A stretch of 64,000 nucleotides of DNA. Origin: Alcanivorax jadensis T9. Lineage in GTDB: Bacteria; Pseudomonadota; Gammaproteobacteria; Pseudomonadales; Alcanivoracaceae. Location: assembly GCF_000756655.1 (NCBI RefSeq), contig NZ_ARXU01000003.1:248001-312000 (forward strand), written 5' to 3'. The position numbers and the translations under genes are program-made. The notes under the pieces are model-generated. The model saw only the letters and a list, made by a program, of their open reading frames with translations. It was not told the origin of the DNA and did no database searches. Below, piece after piece: positions 57,124 to 64,000 of this stretch. The number at the start of each line of letters is the position of its first letter. Position 1 is the stretch's first letter.

Positions 57124-57546
57124 TTAGCCCTTGCGCCTTTCCAGCCATTCAAAGGCCGCCATCCCCGCCATCATGGCGGCGACGAATATCACTGCCTTGA
57201 GGCTGCCGGTGCCCAGTGCGACCAGCGCCGGTCCAGGACAGAAGCCCGCCAGTCCCCAGCCAACCCCGAAACCCAACGAACCGAGGACCAGCCGCCGGTC
57301 CAGTTTGCGATTGCCGGGAATCTGGATGGGGTCACCACTCCAGGCCAGACTGCGACCCCGGGTGAGGGCAAAGCCCACCGACGCTACGGCGATAGCACCT
57401 ACCATCACCAGCGCCAGGGACGGGTCCCAGGGGCCGGCCAGATCGAGAAAGGCCAGTACCTTGGCCGGGTTGGCCATGCCGGCCAACAATAACCCGGCGC
57501 CGAAAATCAGGCCGACGACAAAGGCGCTCAGTTGCGACCGCTTCAT
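57124..57546 (-). CDS. YeeE/YedE-family half-transporter, second half
   Basis: Start at ATG 57546. A 140-residue four-helix protein with GAGLLLAGMANPAKVLAFLD and a second conserved block GWGLAGFCPGPALVALG carrying the key Cys. The YeeE/YedE family moves thiosulfate or sulfur compounds into the cell. It overlaps the first half by 4 bp, so the pair probably assembles into one transporter (as the PmpA/PmpB pair does). Confidence 0.9.
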   Translation of the reverse strand: MKRSQLSAFVVGLIFGAGLLLAGMANPAKVLAFLDLAGPWDPSLALVMVGAIAVASVGFALTRGRSLAWSGDPIQIPGNRKLDRRLVLGSLGFGVGWGLAGFCPGPALVALGTGSLKAVIFVAAMMAGMAAFEWLERRKG

Positions 57547-57983
57547 ACCGCACCTCCCAGCAAATGGCGAACCACAAACACGGTGACAAAGCCGCTGCCC
57601 ATGAAGGCCAGGGTGGCAGCCAGTGAGCGTGGAGACAGCCGTGATATTCCGCAGACCCCATGCCCGCTGGTGCAGCCGGCGCCGTAGCGGGTGCTGATGC
57701 CGACAATCAGCCCGGCGACAATCAGCAGCGGCCAGTCGGCGGCGATGATCAGCGGGGGCAGGGTGGCCGCCAGGCTCCACAATAACGGGGCGGCAACCAT
57801 GCCCAGTACAAAGGCCAGTCGCCAGGCGCGGTCACCGGGGGCGGGACGCAGCAGCCCGCCGACGATGCCGCTGATGCCGGCAATGCGGCCGTTGGCGTGA
57901 ATAAAGAGGGCGGCGGCCAGCCCGATCAGGGCGCCGCCGGCCAGAGCCGACCAGGGGGTAAAGGCATTCCAGTCGATAGTCAT
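57543..57983 (-). CDS. YeeE/YedE-family half-transporter, first half
   Basis: Start at ATG 57983 (MTIDWNAFTPWSAL), after GGAGAGC. The 146-residue protein has GGALIGLAAALFIHANGRIAGISG at the start and GISTRYGAGCTSGHGVCGISRLSPRS near residue 92, with the Cys-x6-Cys typical of the family. It overlaps both the ArsR gene upstream (4 bp) and the second half downstream. Confidence 0.9.
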   Translation of the reverse strand: MTIDWNAFTPWSALAGGALIGLAAALFIHANGRIAGISGIVGGLLRPAPGDRAWRLAFVLGMVAAPLLWSLAATLPPLIIAADWPLLIVAGLIVGISTRYGAGCTSGHGVCGISRLSPRSLAATLAFMGSGFVTVFVVRHLLGGAV

Positions 57984-58291
57984 TGGGGCTCTCCACAAAA
58001 AAGGGTGTACAGAGTTTCCAGCACGGCCAGGGCCTTGGGGTCAGCAATGGAATAGTGCATCTGTTTGCCGTCCCGGCGACTGGCCACCAACCCCTCCCGG
58101 CGCAGGACGCCCAGCTGCTGGGACAGGGAGGGTTGGTAAACGCCAACCAACTCTTCCAGCTCGCTGACGCTGCGCTCGCCCTCGGTAAGCTGGCAGAGCA
58201 GCAGTAGCCGGTCCGGGTGCGACAGCGCCTTGAGCAGCTGGCTGGCTTCGGTGGCGTTATCGCGCAGGGCATCCATATCCAGAGTTTGCAT
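57980..58291 (-). CDS. ArsR-family repressor, BigR/SqrR-like persulfide sensor
   Basis: Start at ATG 58291 with GGAAG 7 bases upstream; an earlier TTG would add 19 residues encoded by the operator region. The 103-residue winged-helix protein has Cys33 (LLLLCQL) and Cys99 (LFCGEPQ), the spacing of the two cysteines that form a polysulfide bond in SqrR/BigR. It is expected to repress the YeeE pair and itself and let go in the presence of reactive sulfur. An AT-rich palindromic stretch overlaps its promoter. Confidence 0.88.
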   Translation of the reverse strand: MQTLDMDALRDNATEASQLLKALSHPDRLLLLCQLTEGERSVSELEELVGVYQPSLSQQLGVLRREGLVASRRDGKQMHYSIADPKALAVLETLYTLFCGEPQ

Positions 58292-58296
58292 GATAC

Positions 58297-58330
58297 TTCC
58301 ATAAAATATATTTAAATAAAATATATAATG
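58297..58330 (-). promoter_or_regulatory. Promoter/operator of the BigR-like operon
   Basis: A 34-bp stretch of almost only A and T, with imperfect symmetry about TTTAAA at 58311-58316 (AAATATATTT/AAATAAAATA). BigR-type operators are AT-rich palindromes that overlap the promoter; the position just upstream of the repressor start fits. Confidence 0.6.
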
Positions 58331-58388
58331 AATGGTTGGGGCATGCAATAGGCTGACGCGTAACCAGTACCTCGTCGTTTGATTATCC

Positions 58389-58457
58389 GTTGGAGCTTTG
58401 CTTGCAAAGCGAAATCATGGACGCCCCCCCGCTTCGCCTTGCAAGCAAAGCTCCAAC
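58389..58457. repeat. REP doublet (REPIN), TTTG-stem type
   Basis: Both units read GTTGGAGC, hairpin GCTTTG-CTTG-CAAAGC, GCGAA, inverted. A fourth stem sequence with the same outer boxes. It lies between the BigR-like operon and trhA. Confidence 0.85.
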
Positions 58458-58509
58458 GCAACCCGCGCGCCTTGACCTGTTTGCTGTGCAGAATTCCCGG
58501 CTGCGGAGG

Positions 58510-59169
58510 CTAGACCGGCAGCACACCGTAATAGACGGCGAAGAAATGACAGATGCTGCCACCCATCACGAACAGGTGCCAGATAGCGTGGTTGAAGGGA
58601 ATAAAGCGGTCGGCCAGGTAGAAAATCACCCCGGCGGTGTAGGTGATACCGCCGGCCAGGATCAGCCAGAAGCCCACCTCGTTCAACTTAGTGGTCAGTT
58701 CCCCGGAGGCGAACAGGATCAACCAGCCCATGGCCAGGTAAATGCCCACCCGCATCAGCTTGAAACGGTGCCCGTACATGGCCTTCAGACCGATGCCGAT
58801 CAGCGCCAGTGTCCAGATCACCGCAAACAGGATCCAGCCGGTCTGGCCGCGCAGATTCACCAGCAGGAAGGGCGTGTAGGTGCCGGCAATCAACCCATAG
58901 ATGGCGCAGTGATCGAGCATCTTGAACACCGCCCGCCATTGCGGGTTACGCAGGCTGTGGTACAGGGCGCTGGCGCTGTAGAGCAGAATCAGGCTGGCAC
59001 CGAAAATACTGAAACTGACCACTTTCCAGGGGTCGCCCTGCAGGCTGGCGGCAACAATCAGTATCACCGTGCCGGCGACACTCAGGGCGGCGCCGATGCC
59101 GTGCGTCAAGCCGTTCAACCATTCTTCCAGAATAGAGTAATCCGTTTCCGGTTGCGGGGTTGCGGTCAT
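58510..59169 (-). CDS. trhA: TrhA/hemolysin III family membrane protein (PAQR)
   Basis: Start at ATG 59169 (MTATPQPETDYSILEEW); longer readings into the intergenic region lack a ribosome site. The 219-residue protein has seven hydrophobic helices and the PAQR motifs: NGLTHGIGAA, SALYHSLR, LDHCAIYGLIAGTYTPF and FNHAIWHLFVMGGSICHF, whose His residues bind a metal. The family affects membrane fluidity; haemolysis is not established for most members. Confidence 0.92.
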   Translation of the reverse strand: MTATPQPETDYSILEEWLNGLTHGIGAALSVAGTVILIVAASLQGDPWKVVSFSIFGASLILLYSASALYHSLRNPQWRAVFKMLDHCAIYGLIAGTYTPFLLVNLRGQTGWILFAVIWTLALIGIGLKAMYGHRFKLMRVGIYLAMGWLILFASGELTTKLNEVGFWLILAGGITYTAGVIFYLADRFIPFNHAIWHLFVMGGSICHFFAVYYGVLPV

Positions 59170-59429
59170 TGACGAGGTCTTCTTGCGGCTGGAGGAGACT
59201 GCATCATGCCGAGCGCCAAAGGCGCCTGTAAAGCGCCAATTCGGACAGATGTGCACATCAGTGTTTTCTATCGATGTAATGAAAGCAATTTTCTGTTGAT
59301 AGCGCGGGTGCGGCGTTACGGTAATCCTGATCCATGGCGAAACAGGGTTGAAGTTCCTGTTCTCAAGGCCATGTCTGTAAAGCAGAGCGGAAAATCCCGC
59401 GTCACATTTGCACAGCAAGGAGCCACGCA

Positions 59430-59876
59430 ATGATTGAACACAACAAGCAGGTTGCCGAGCAGTTAAGCAAGTTGCTGGCCGAGAGCTACACCCTTTACCT
59501 GAAAACCCACAAGTACCACTGGAACGTGACCGGTCCCATGTTCCACAGCCTGCATCTGCTGTTCGAGCAACAGTACACCGAGCTGGCCTTGGCGGTGGAC
59601 ACCATTGCCGAACGTATTCGTGCGCTGGGCTGGAAGGCGCCGGGTAGCTATGCGGAGTTTGCCAAGTTGTCCACGGTGAAGGATGCGGTGGGCGATCCGT
59701 CTGCCAGTGACATGATCCGTGAACTTACCGAGGATCATCGCACCGTAGCTGAACAGGCCAACCGGGTTCTGAAGCTTGCCGGCGAGCATGAGGATGAAGG
59801 CTCCTCCACAGTAGCCAGCGACCGGATCGAGATTCACGAAAAAGCGGCCTGGATGCTTTCCGCTCATCTTGATTGA
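59430..59876 (+). CDS. dps: Dps-family DNA-protection protein
   Basis: A 148-residue ferritin-like protein. The ferroxidase residues His30, His42, Asp57 and Glu61 are all present (KYHWNVTG, LHLLFEQQ, LAVDTIAERI), with the spacing of characterised Dps proteins. Twelve subunits would form a shell that oxidises iron with peroxide and shields DNA. The N-terminus is short and weakly basic, so DNA binding may be poor. A candidate OxyR site overlaps its stop codon and precedes the next redox gene. Confidence 0.94.
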   Translation: MIEHNKQVAEQLSKLLAESYTLYLKTHKYHWNVTGPMFHSLHLLFEQQYTELALAVDTIAERIRALGWKAPGSYAEFAKLSTVKDAVGDPSASDMIRELTEDHRTVAEQANRVLKLAGEHEDEGSSTVASDRIEIHEKAAWMLSAHLD

Positions 59877-59912
59877 TAGCCAATAGCAATCATTGAGATA
59901 GAGTTAATACGT
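59876..59912 (+). promoter_or_regulatory. Candidate OxyR site upstream of the Prx5-Grx gene
   Basis: ATAG at 59876 and 59898 are exactly 22 bp apart, the spacing of alternate tetramers in OxyR sites (four tetramers, 7-bp gaps). The second tetramer is CAAT (three of four to CTAT) and the fourth, ACGT, does not match. It lies between dps and the peroxiredoxin-glutaredoxin gene, both typical OxyR targets. Confidence 0.4.
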
Positions 59913-59994
59913 TTTAAAGATGGGTAAGTGGATGGCTATCATATGGGTATGACTCATCGAGTCACCCTCTTATCCATGTTTAAGGAGAGCCAAT

Positions 59995-60729
59995 ATGTTG
60001 GACAACCGTGAAGGGCAGCCCGTCCCCCAAGTCACCTTCCGTACCCGTGAAGGTAATGAGTGGCGGGATGTGACCACCGATGACCTGTTCAAGGGAAAAA
60101 CCGTGGTGGTATTCGCCCTGCCGGGCGCGTTCACTCCGACTTGCTCCTCCACACACCTGCCGCGCTACAACGAGCTGGCGCCGGTACTGAAAGCCAATGG
60201 TGTGGACGACATTGTTTGCCTGTCCGTGAACGACGGCTTTGTGATGAACGCCTGGGCCGGTGACCAGTCTGCCGGCAACATCCGTTTTATTCCGGATGGT
60301 AACGGCGAGTTCACCGACAAGATGGGCATGCTGGTGGACAAGCAGGATCTCGGTTTTGGGCCGCGCAGCTGGCGCTATTCCATGCTGGTGAAAGACGGGG
60401 TGATCGACCGTATGTTCATTGAGCCGGAGAAGCCCGGCGACCCGTTCGAGGTCTCCGATGCCGACACCATGCTCAACTACATCAATGGTGAAGCGGCCCT
60501 TCCCAAGCGGGTCACCGTTTTCACCAAGCCGGGCTGTCCACACTGCAGCCGGGCAAAGAAGGCGCTGGCAGAAAACGGCTACGTCTTTGAAGAAATCGAA
60601 CTGGGCAGCCGGGGCCTGAGCTACAGCTCCCTGGCGGCGGTAACCGGTGCCGGCACCACGCCGCAGGTGTATATCGAAGGCGAACGCATTGGCGGCGCCG
60701 ACGAGCTGGACGCCTGGCTCAAGGCCTGA
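59995..60729 (+). CDS. Peroxiredoxin 5-glutaredoxin fusion
   Basis: A 244-residue hybrid enzyme: a Prx5 domain (1-160) with PGAFTPTCS and peroxidatic Cys50, then a glutaredoxin domain (170-244) with GCPHC (Cys181, Cys184) and TTPQVYI. It reduces peroxides with electrons taken directly from glutathione through its own glutaredoxin. AGGAGAG precedes the ATG. It is 118 bp downstream of dps and probably belongs to the same response. A terminator follows at 60830. Confidence 0.95.
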   Translation: MLDNREGQPVPQVTFRTREGNEWRDVTTDDLFKGKTVVVFALPGAFTPTCSSTHLPRYNELAPVLKANGVDDIVCLSVNDGFVMNAWAGDQSAGNIRFIPDGNGEFTDKMGMLVDKQDLGFGPRSWRYSMLVKDGVIDRMFIEPEKPGDPFEVSDADTMLNYINGEAALPKRVTVFTKPGCPHCSRAKKALAENGYVFEEIELGSRGLSYSSLAAVTGAGTTPQVYIEGERIGGADELDAWLKA

Positions 60730-60829
60730 TCAGGCCGCAGGCATCGTAAAGAGCAACCCCGTGACGCGCTCACCGTCATCGCGCGGCAGGTTGGGTGGAC
60801 CCACCCGCCGTGCACCTTGATCCCCCCTC

Positions 60830-60856
60830 GGGTCGACATCTGTCGGCCCTTTTTTT
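60830..60856 (+). terminator. Rho-independent terminator of the Prx5-Grx gene
   Basis: GGGTCGACA and TGTCGGCCC pair (one G-T) around TC and are followed by seven T. A second hairpin, CCAACAGCG/CGCTGTTGG, follows at 60863-60889 without a T-run. Confidence 0.85.
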
Positions 60857-61003
60857 GTCAATCCAACAGCGGGTACCACGCGCTGTTGGACGTTGCCTGG
60901 CGTAGGCAGCGTTCCTATACAAAGACACCATAGTCATTTCAGGTCAGAATCCAGTAGGGTTTTGAATAGGTTTCACGACACCGTAGTCAGATATGTGATA
61001 ATT

Positions 61004-61019
61004 GGTACTGACAAGTACC
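61004..61019. promoter_or_regulatory. Candidate operator before the RND pump
   Basis: GGTACT and AGTACC form a 6-bp inverted repeat with a 4-nt gap, 20 bp before the start of the adaptor gene. TetR-type repressors often control such pumps from sites like this, but no regulator gene is in view. Confidence 0.4.
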
Positions 61020-61039
61020 GTAATGCTGGGAGAGCACGC

Positions 61040-62113
61040 ATGGGACGTTTCTGGGCACTGGTTGGCCTGTCTCTGGTGATGGCGGGATGTGGGGATGAAC
61101 CGCCGGCGGAGGCGCCTTTACCGCAGCCGGTGAAGCTGTACACGGTGAACGGTGACAGTGCCGGGCAACTGCGCCATTACCCGGGGCGGGTGGTCGCCAC
61201 GGAAGGATCGCAGCTGGCGTTCCGGGTATCCGGGCAGCTGGTCAAGTTGCCGGTGCGTGCCGGTGAACAGGTGAAAAAAGGGCAGCTGCTGGCGGCCCTG
61301 GATCCGGCGGATTTCAATAACCAGCTGGCCGACCGTCAGGCCCAGTACGATCTTGCCGAAAGTCAGTATCAGCGGGCTATCAGCCTGCGCGAGCGCGGGG
61401 TGATTTCCGAAGCCCAGTTTGACGAGTTGCAGGCCAAACGTCGTCAGGCCCGGGCCGCTCTGAGCATGGCCCGCGACAATGTGGAATACACCAGGCTGAA
61501 GGCGCCCTATGCGGGTACTGTGGCGCGCACCGAAGTGGAAAATTACCAGTTTGTGCAGGCCAAGGAGCCAATCCTCTATCTGCAGGGAGACGACAACATC
61601 GATATCGAGTTTGCCGTCTCCGAACGCTTCTTTACCAACCTGCGCAAGGGGGGGGAAGACTATGAACCTACGGTGCGTTTTGAGGGGGCGCCGGACCGCA
61701 CCTTCAAGGCCAGCTATAAGGAACACGAAGCCAGCGCCGATGCGCGCACCCAGACCTACAACATCACCCTGACCATGGCCAACCCGGAAGGGCAGGTGGT
61801 GCTGCCGGGCATGAGCGTGGACGTGGCCATTGATCTTAGCCAGATTCGCAAGGCCGCCGCCGACCGCCTGCAGGTGCCGGTGGAAGCCGTGTTCAAACAG
61901 GATGGCAAGGAGGGTGCCTTTGTCTGGCGTTATCAGCCGCAGGACGATATCGGCACGGTGTCGGCGGTGCCGGTAACCCTGGGCGAAGTGGTCGGTGAAG
62001 GCGTGGAAATTCTCGACGGTCTGAGCAGCGGAGACCGGGTGGTGAGTGCCGGCGTCCATCATCTGGAAGAGGGGCAGACGGTACGTGAGCTGGTGAAAGA
62101 GCGGGGGCTGTAA
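61040..62113 (+). CDS. RND efflux pump periplasmic adaptor lipoprotein
   Basis: Start at ATG 61040, which gives a lipobox VMAGC (MGRFWALVGLSLVMAGC); the upstream in-frame reading passes through the operator region. The 357-residue membrane-fusion protein has the lipoyl-like halves (FRVSGQLVKLPVRAGEQVKKGQLLAALD and LKAPYAGTVARTEVENYQFV) around a helical hairpin (about 100-160), and a beta-barrel. It links an inner-membrane RND permease to an outer-membrane channel. The stop overlaps the permease ATG by 1 bp. Confidence 0.92.
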   Translation: MGRFWALVGLSLVMAGCGDEPPAEAPLPQPVKLYTVNGDSAGQLRHYPGRVVATEGSQLAFRVSGQLVKLPVRAGEQVKKGQLLAALDPADFNNQLADRQAQYDLAESQYQRAISLRERGVISEAQFDELQAKRRQARAALSMARDNVEYTRLKAPYAGTVARTEVENYQFVQAKEPILYLQGDDNIDIEFAVSERFFTNLRKGGEDYEPTVRFEGAPDRTFKASYKEHEASADARTQTYNITLTMANPEGQVVLPGMSVDVAIDLSQIRKAAADRLQVPVEAVFKQDGKEGAFVWRYQPQDDIGTVSAVPVTLGEVVGEGVEILDGLSSGDRVVSAGVHHLEEGQTVRELVKERGL

Positions 62114-64000
62114 TGAATATCGCCGCATACAGCATTCGCCACCGGGTGGTGAGCTGGCTGTTCACCCTGATTCTGCTGGTGGGCGGGATCGTCAGCTTTT
62201 CCCGCCTCGGCCAGCTGGAAGACCCGGAGTTCACCATCAAGACTGCCATGGTGATTACCAGTTACCCGGGCGCGTCGCCTCGTCAGGTGGAAGAAGAAGT
62301 CACCTTGCCGGTGGAAATGGCAATCCAGAACTTGCCCTACGTGGATTACGTCACCTCCATTTCCAGCAATGGCTTGTCCCAGGTGCAGGTGGAGATGAAA
62401 CCCACCTATCGGGCCAGCCAGCTCAAGCAGATCTGGGACGAGCTGAGACACAAGCTCACTGACCTGCAGCCGGAGCTGCCTCCGGGAGTCGGCACCATTC
62501 AGGTGCTGGATGACTTCGGTGATGTGTACGGGATTTTGATGGCGATCACCGGAGACGGTTATCGCTACCGGGAAATGCAGGATTACGCCGACTACCTGAC
62601 CCGGGAGCTGGTGCTGGTGAAAGGCGTGGGCAAGGTGGTGGTGGGTGGCCAGCGCCAGGAGCAGGTGCTGGTGGAACTTTCCCGCACCCGGCTGGCCTCT
62701 CTGGGAATCAGCCCGGAACGGATCTTTTCCCTGCTGCAGACCCAGAATACGGTCAGCCCCGCGGGCAAAGTCAGGGTGGGGGACGAGTACATCCGCATCT
62801 ATCCTACCGGTGAATTCCCCACTGTGCAGGACATGGGTGATCTGCTGATTTCCGACCCTGGCGCCGATGAACTGGTCTACCTGCGTGATGTTGCCACCAT
62901 TGAACGGGGCTATGCGGAAGTGCCGGATCACCTTTATCGGTTCAACGGTGACGCGGCTCTGACCCTGGGGATTTCCTTTTCAAAGGGAGTCAATGTGGTG
63001 GAGGTAGGCGCGCGGGTACAGCAGCGCCTGGCTGAACTGGAATACCAGCGGCCGGCGGGCATGGAACTGGCCACGGTGTACAACCAGCCCCAGGAAGTGG
63101 ATAGCTCGGTGGGTGCCTTCCTGCTCAATCTGGGCGAGGCCATTGCCATCGTCATCGCCGTGTTGCTGGTGTTCATGGGGGTGCGTTCCGGTCTGCTGAT
63201 GGGGGGCGTGCTGCTGCTGACCATCCTTGGCACCTTTATCGTCATGAAAGTGCTGGCCATTGATCTGCAGCGGATTTCCCTGGGGGCACTGATTATCGCC
63301 CTGGGCATGCTGGTGGATAACGCCATCGTGGTCACCGAGGGCATCCTGGTGGGCATGAAGCGCGGTATGTCGAAGCTGGAGGCGGCGGTGGATATTGTCC
63401 GCCAGACCATCTGGCCGCTGCTCGGGGCCACGGTGATCGCCATCATGGCGTTCGCGCCCATCGGCCTGTCTGAGGATGCCACCGGGGAATACACCAATAC
63501 CCTGTTCTGGGTGCTGCTGATTTCATTGCTGCTCAGCTGGATCACCGCCGTGACCCTGGTGCCTTTCTTTGCGGACCTGTTTTTCTCCGACAAGGATGTG
63601 GGCGGCGCTGGCGGTGAGGGCGAAGATCCCTACAAGGGCAAACTGTTCGTGATCTATCGGCGCCTGCTGGACCGGGCCATTCATCATCGGGTGTTGACCC
63701 TGTCCGGCATGGGCATCCTGCTGGTGGTGGCGGTGGTAGGCTTCGGGGCGGTTAAACAGGCCTTCTTCCCGCCCTCCAATACGCCCATGTTTCTGGTGGA
63801 TTACTGGCTGCCCCAGGGCAGTGACATCCGTGCCACCCGCGAAGCGGTGGAGCGCCTTGAGGCGTCGCTACTGGAAATGGACGAGGTCACCGGGGTGACC
63901 AGCACCATCGGTCGTGGTGCCGAGCGCTTCATGCTGCCCTACAACCCGGAAAAGAGTTACCCCAGCTATGCGCAGCTGATTGTTCAGGTAAGCGCGCGGG
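62113..64000 (+). CDS. RND efflux permease, 3' end outside window
   Basis: The ATG at 62113 overlaps the stop of the adaptor gene (TAATG). The frame stays open to the window end, 629 residues, where a full permease has about 1,020. It begins MNIAAYSIRHRVVSWLFTL; transmembrane helices 1-7 and the first large periplasmic loop are visible. The helix-4 motif GMLVDNAIVVTEG carries the proton-relay Asp residue. The loop has YPGASPRQVEEEVTLPVE, typical of the AcrB/MdtF-like family. Substrates unknown. Confidence 0.93.
   Translation, partial: MNIAAYSIRHRVVSWLFTLILLVGGIVSFSRLGQLEDPEFTIKTAMVITSYPGASPRQVEEEVTLPVEMAIQNLPYVDYVTSISSNGLSQVQVEMKPTYRASQLKQIWDELRHKLTDLQPELPPGVGTIQVLDDFGDVYGILMAITGDGYRYREMQDYADYLTRELVLVKGVGKVVVGGQRQEQVLVELSRTRLASLGISPERIFSLLQTQNTVSPAGKVRVGDEYIRIYPTGEFPTVQDMGDLLISDPGADELVYLRDVATIERGYAEVPDHLYRFNGDAALTLGISFSKGVNVVEVGARVQQRLAELEYQRPAGMELATVYNQPQEVDSSVGAFLLNLGEAIAIVIAVLLVFMGVRSGLLMGGVLLLTILGTFIVMKVLAIDLQRISLGALIIALGMLVDNAIVVTEGILVGMKRGMSKLEAAVDIVRQTIWPLLGATVIAIMAFAPIGLSEDATGEYTNTLFWVLLISLLLSWITAVTLVPFFADLFFSDKDVGGAGGEGEDPYKGKLFVIYRRLLDRAIHHRVLTLSGMGILLVVAVVGFGAVKQAFFPPSNTPMFLVDYWLPQGSDIRATREAVERLEASLLEMDEVTGVTSTIGRGAERFMLPYNPEKSYPSYAQLIVQVSAR

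Overview
The window is GC-rich chromosome (about 60% by eye) of a marine-type gammaproteobacterium. Gene content and local order (engB / cytochrome c4 / dsbA / endonuclease, two complete Mrp antiporters, LpoB/YcfL, choice-of-anchor and GlyGly-CTERM surface protein) fit the Alcanivorax/Oceanospirillales area best. The genus is an inference. I saw no rRNA, tRNA, CRISPR array, transposase or prophage.

Layout. 1-5.7 kb: a membrane protein cut by the edge, yajQ, three genes of unknown function, and an HrpB-like helicase interrupted by one in-frame TGA. 5.7-14.7 kb: surface proteins (OmpA-type barrel, a large GlyGly-CTERM protein, a second small barrel), an aminotransferase, an aldehyde dehydrogenase and an ABC1/UbiB kinase-like protein. 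14.9-20.2 kb: two convergent catalase-peroxidases, one cytoplasmic and one with a signal peptide, around a Nudix gene. 20.4-25.9 kb: cold-shock protein, acyltransferase, M20 peptidase lipoprotein, two paralogous unknown genes flanking a 42-residue secreted peptide, and an AT-rich foreign-looking membrane gene. 26-28.7 kb: polA. 28.9-40.9 kb: two divergently transcribed Mrp cation/proton antiporter operons, seven separate subunits leftwards and six genes with fused A+B rightwards. 41.0-41.7 kb: two tandem homologous small RNAs. 41.9-45.4 kb: engB, cytochromes c5 and c4, dsbA, an endonuclease-fold protein. 45.5-53.8 kb: a secreted Nudix protein, a LuxR-type regulator fused to a degenerate alpha/beta hydrolase, and a six-gene lipoprotein operon containing LpoB and YcfL homologues. 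54.1-62 kb: dgt and redox genes (DJ-1/PfpI, glutathione peroxidase, Dps, peroxiredoxin-glutaredoxin fusion), a persulfide-type ArsR repressor with split YeeE/YedE transporter, TrhA. 61-64 kb: an RND pump whose permease runs off the window.

The most interesting element is the RNA pair at 41.1-41.7 kb. Both copies have a GGAACTT sigma-E-type -35 box with a 17-nt spacer, three hairpins of which the last is a rho-independent terminator, identical C-rich single-stranded segments, and five base pairs changed on both sides of the stems. They sit beside engB, the locus that carries Spot 42 in enterics and ErsA in Pseudomonas, but polA has been separated from it by the 12-kb Mrp block. A second genome-wide theme is a set of REP doublets (REPINs) with constant GTWGGAGC...GCGAA ends and at least four interchangeable stem sequences.

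Themes of gene cooperation: oxidative and sulfur stress defence (two KatG, Gpx, Prx5-Grx, Dps, BigR-like system), cation and pH homeostasis (two Mrp complexes), and envelope maintenance (LpoB operon, DsbA, sigma-E-type small RNAs).
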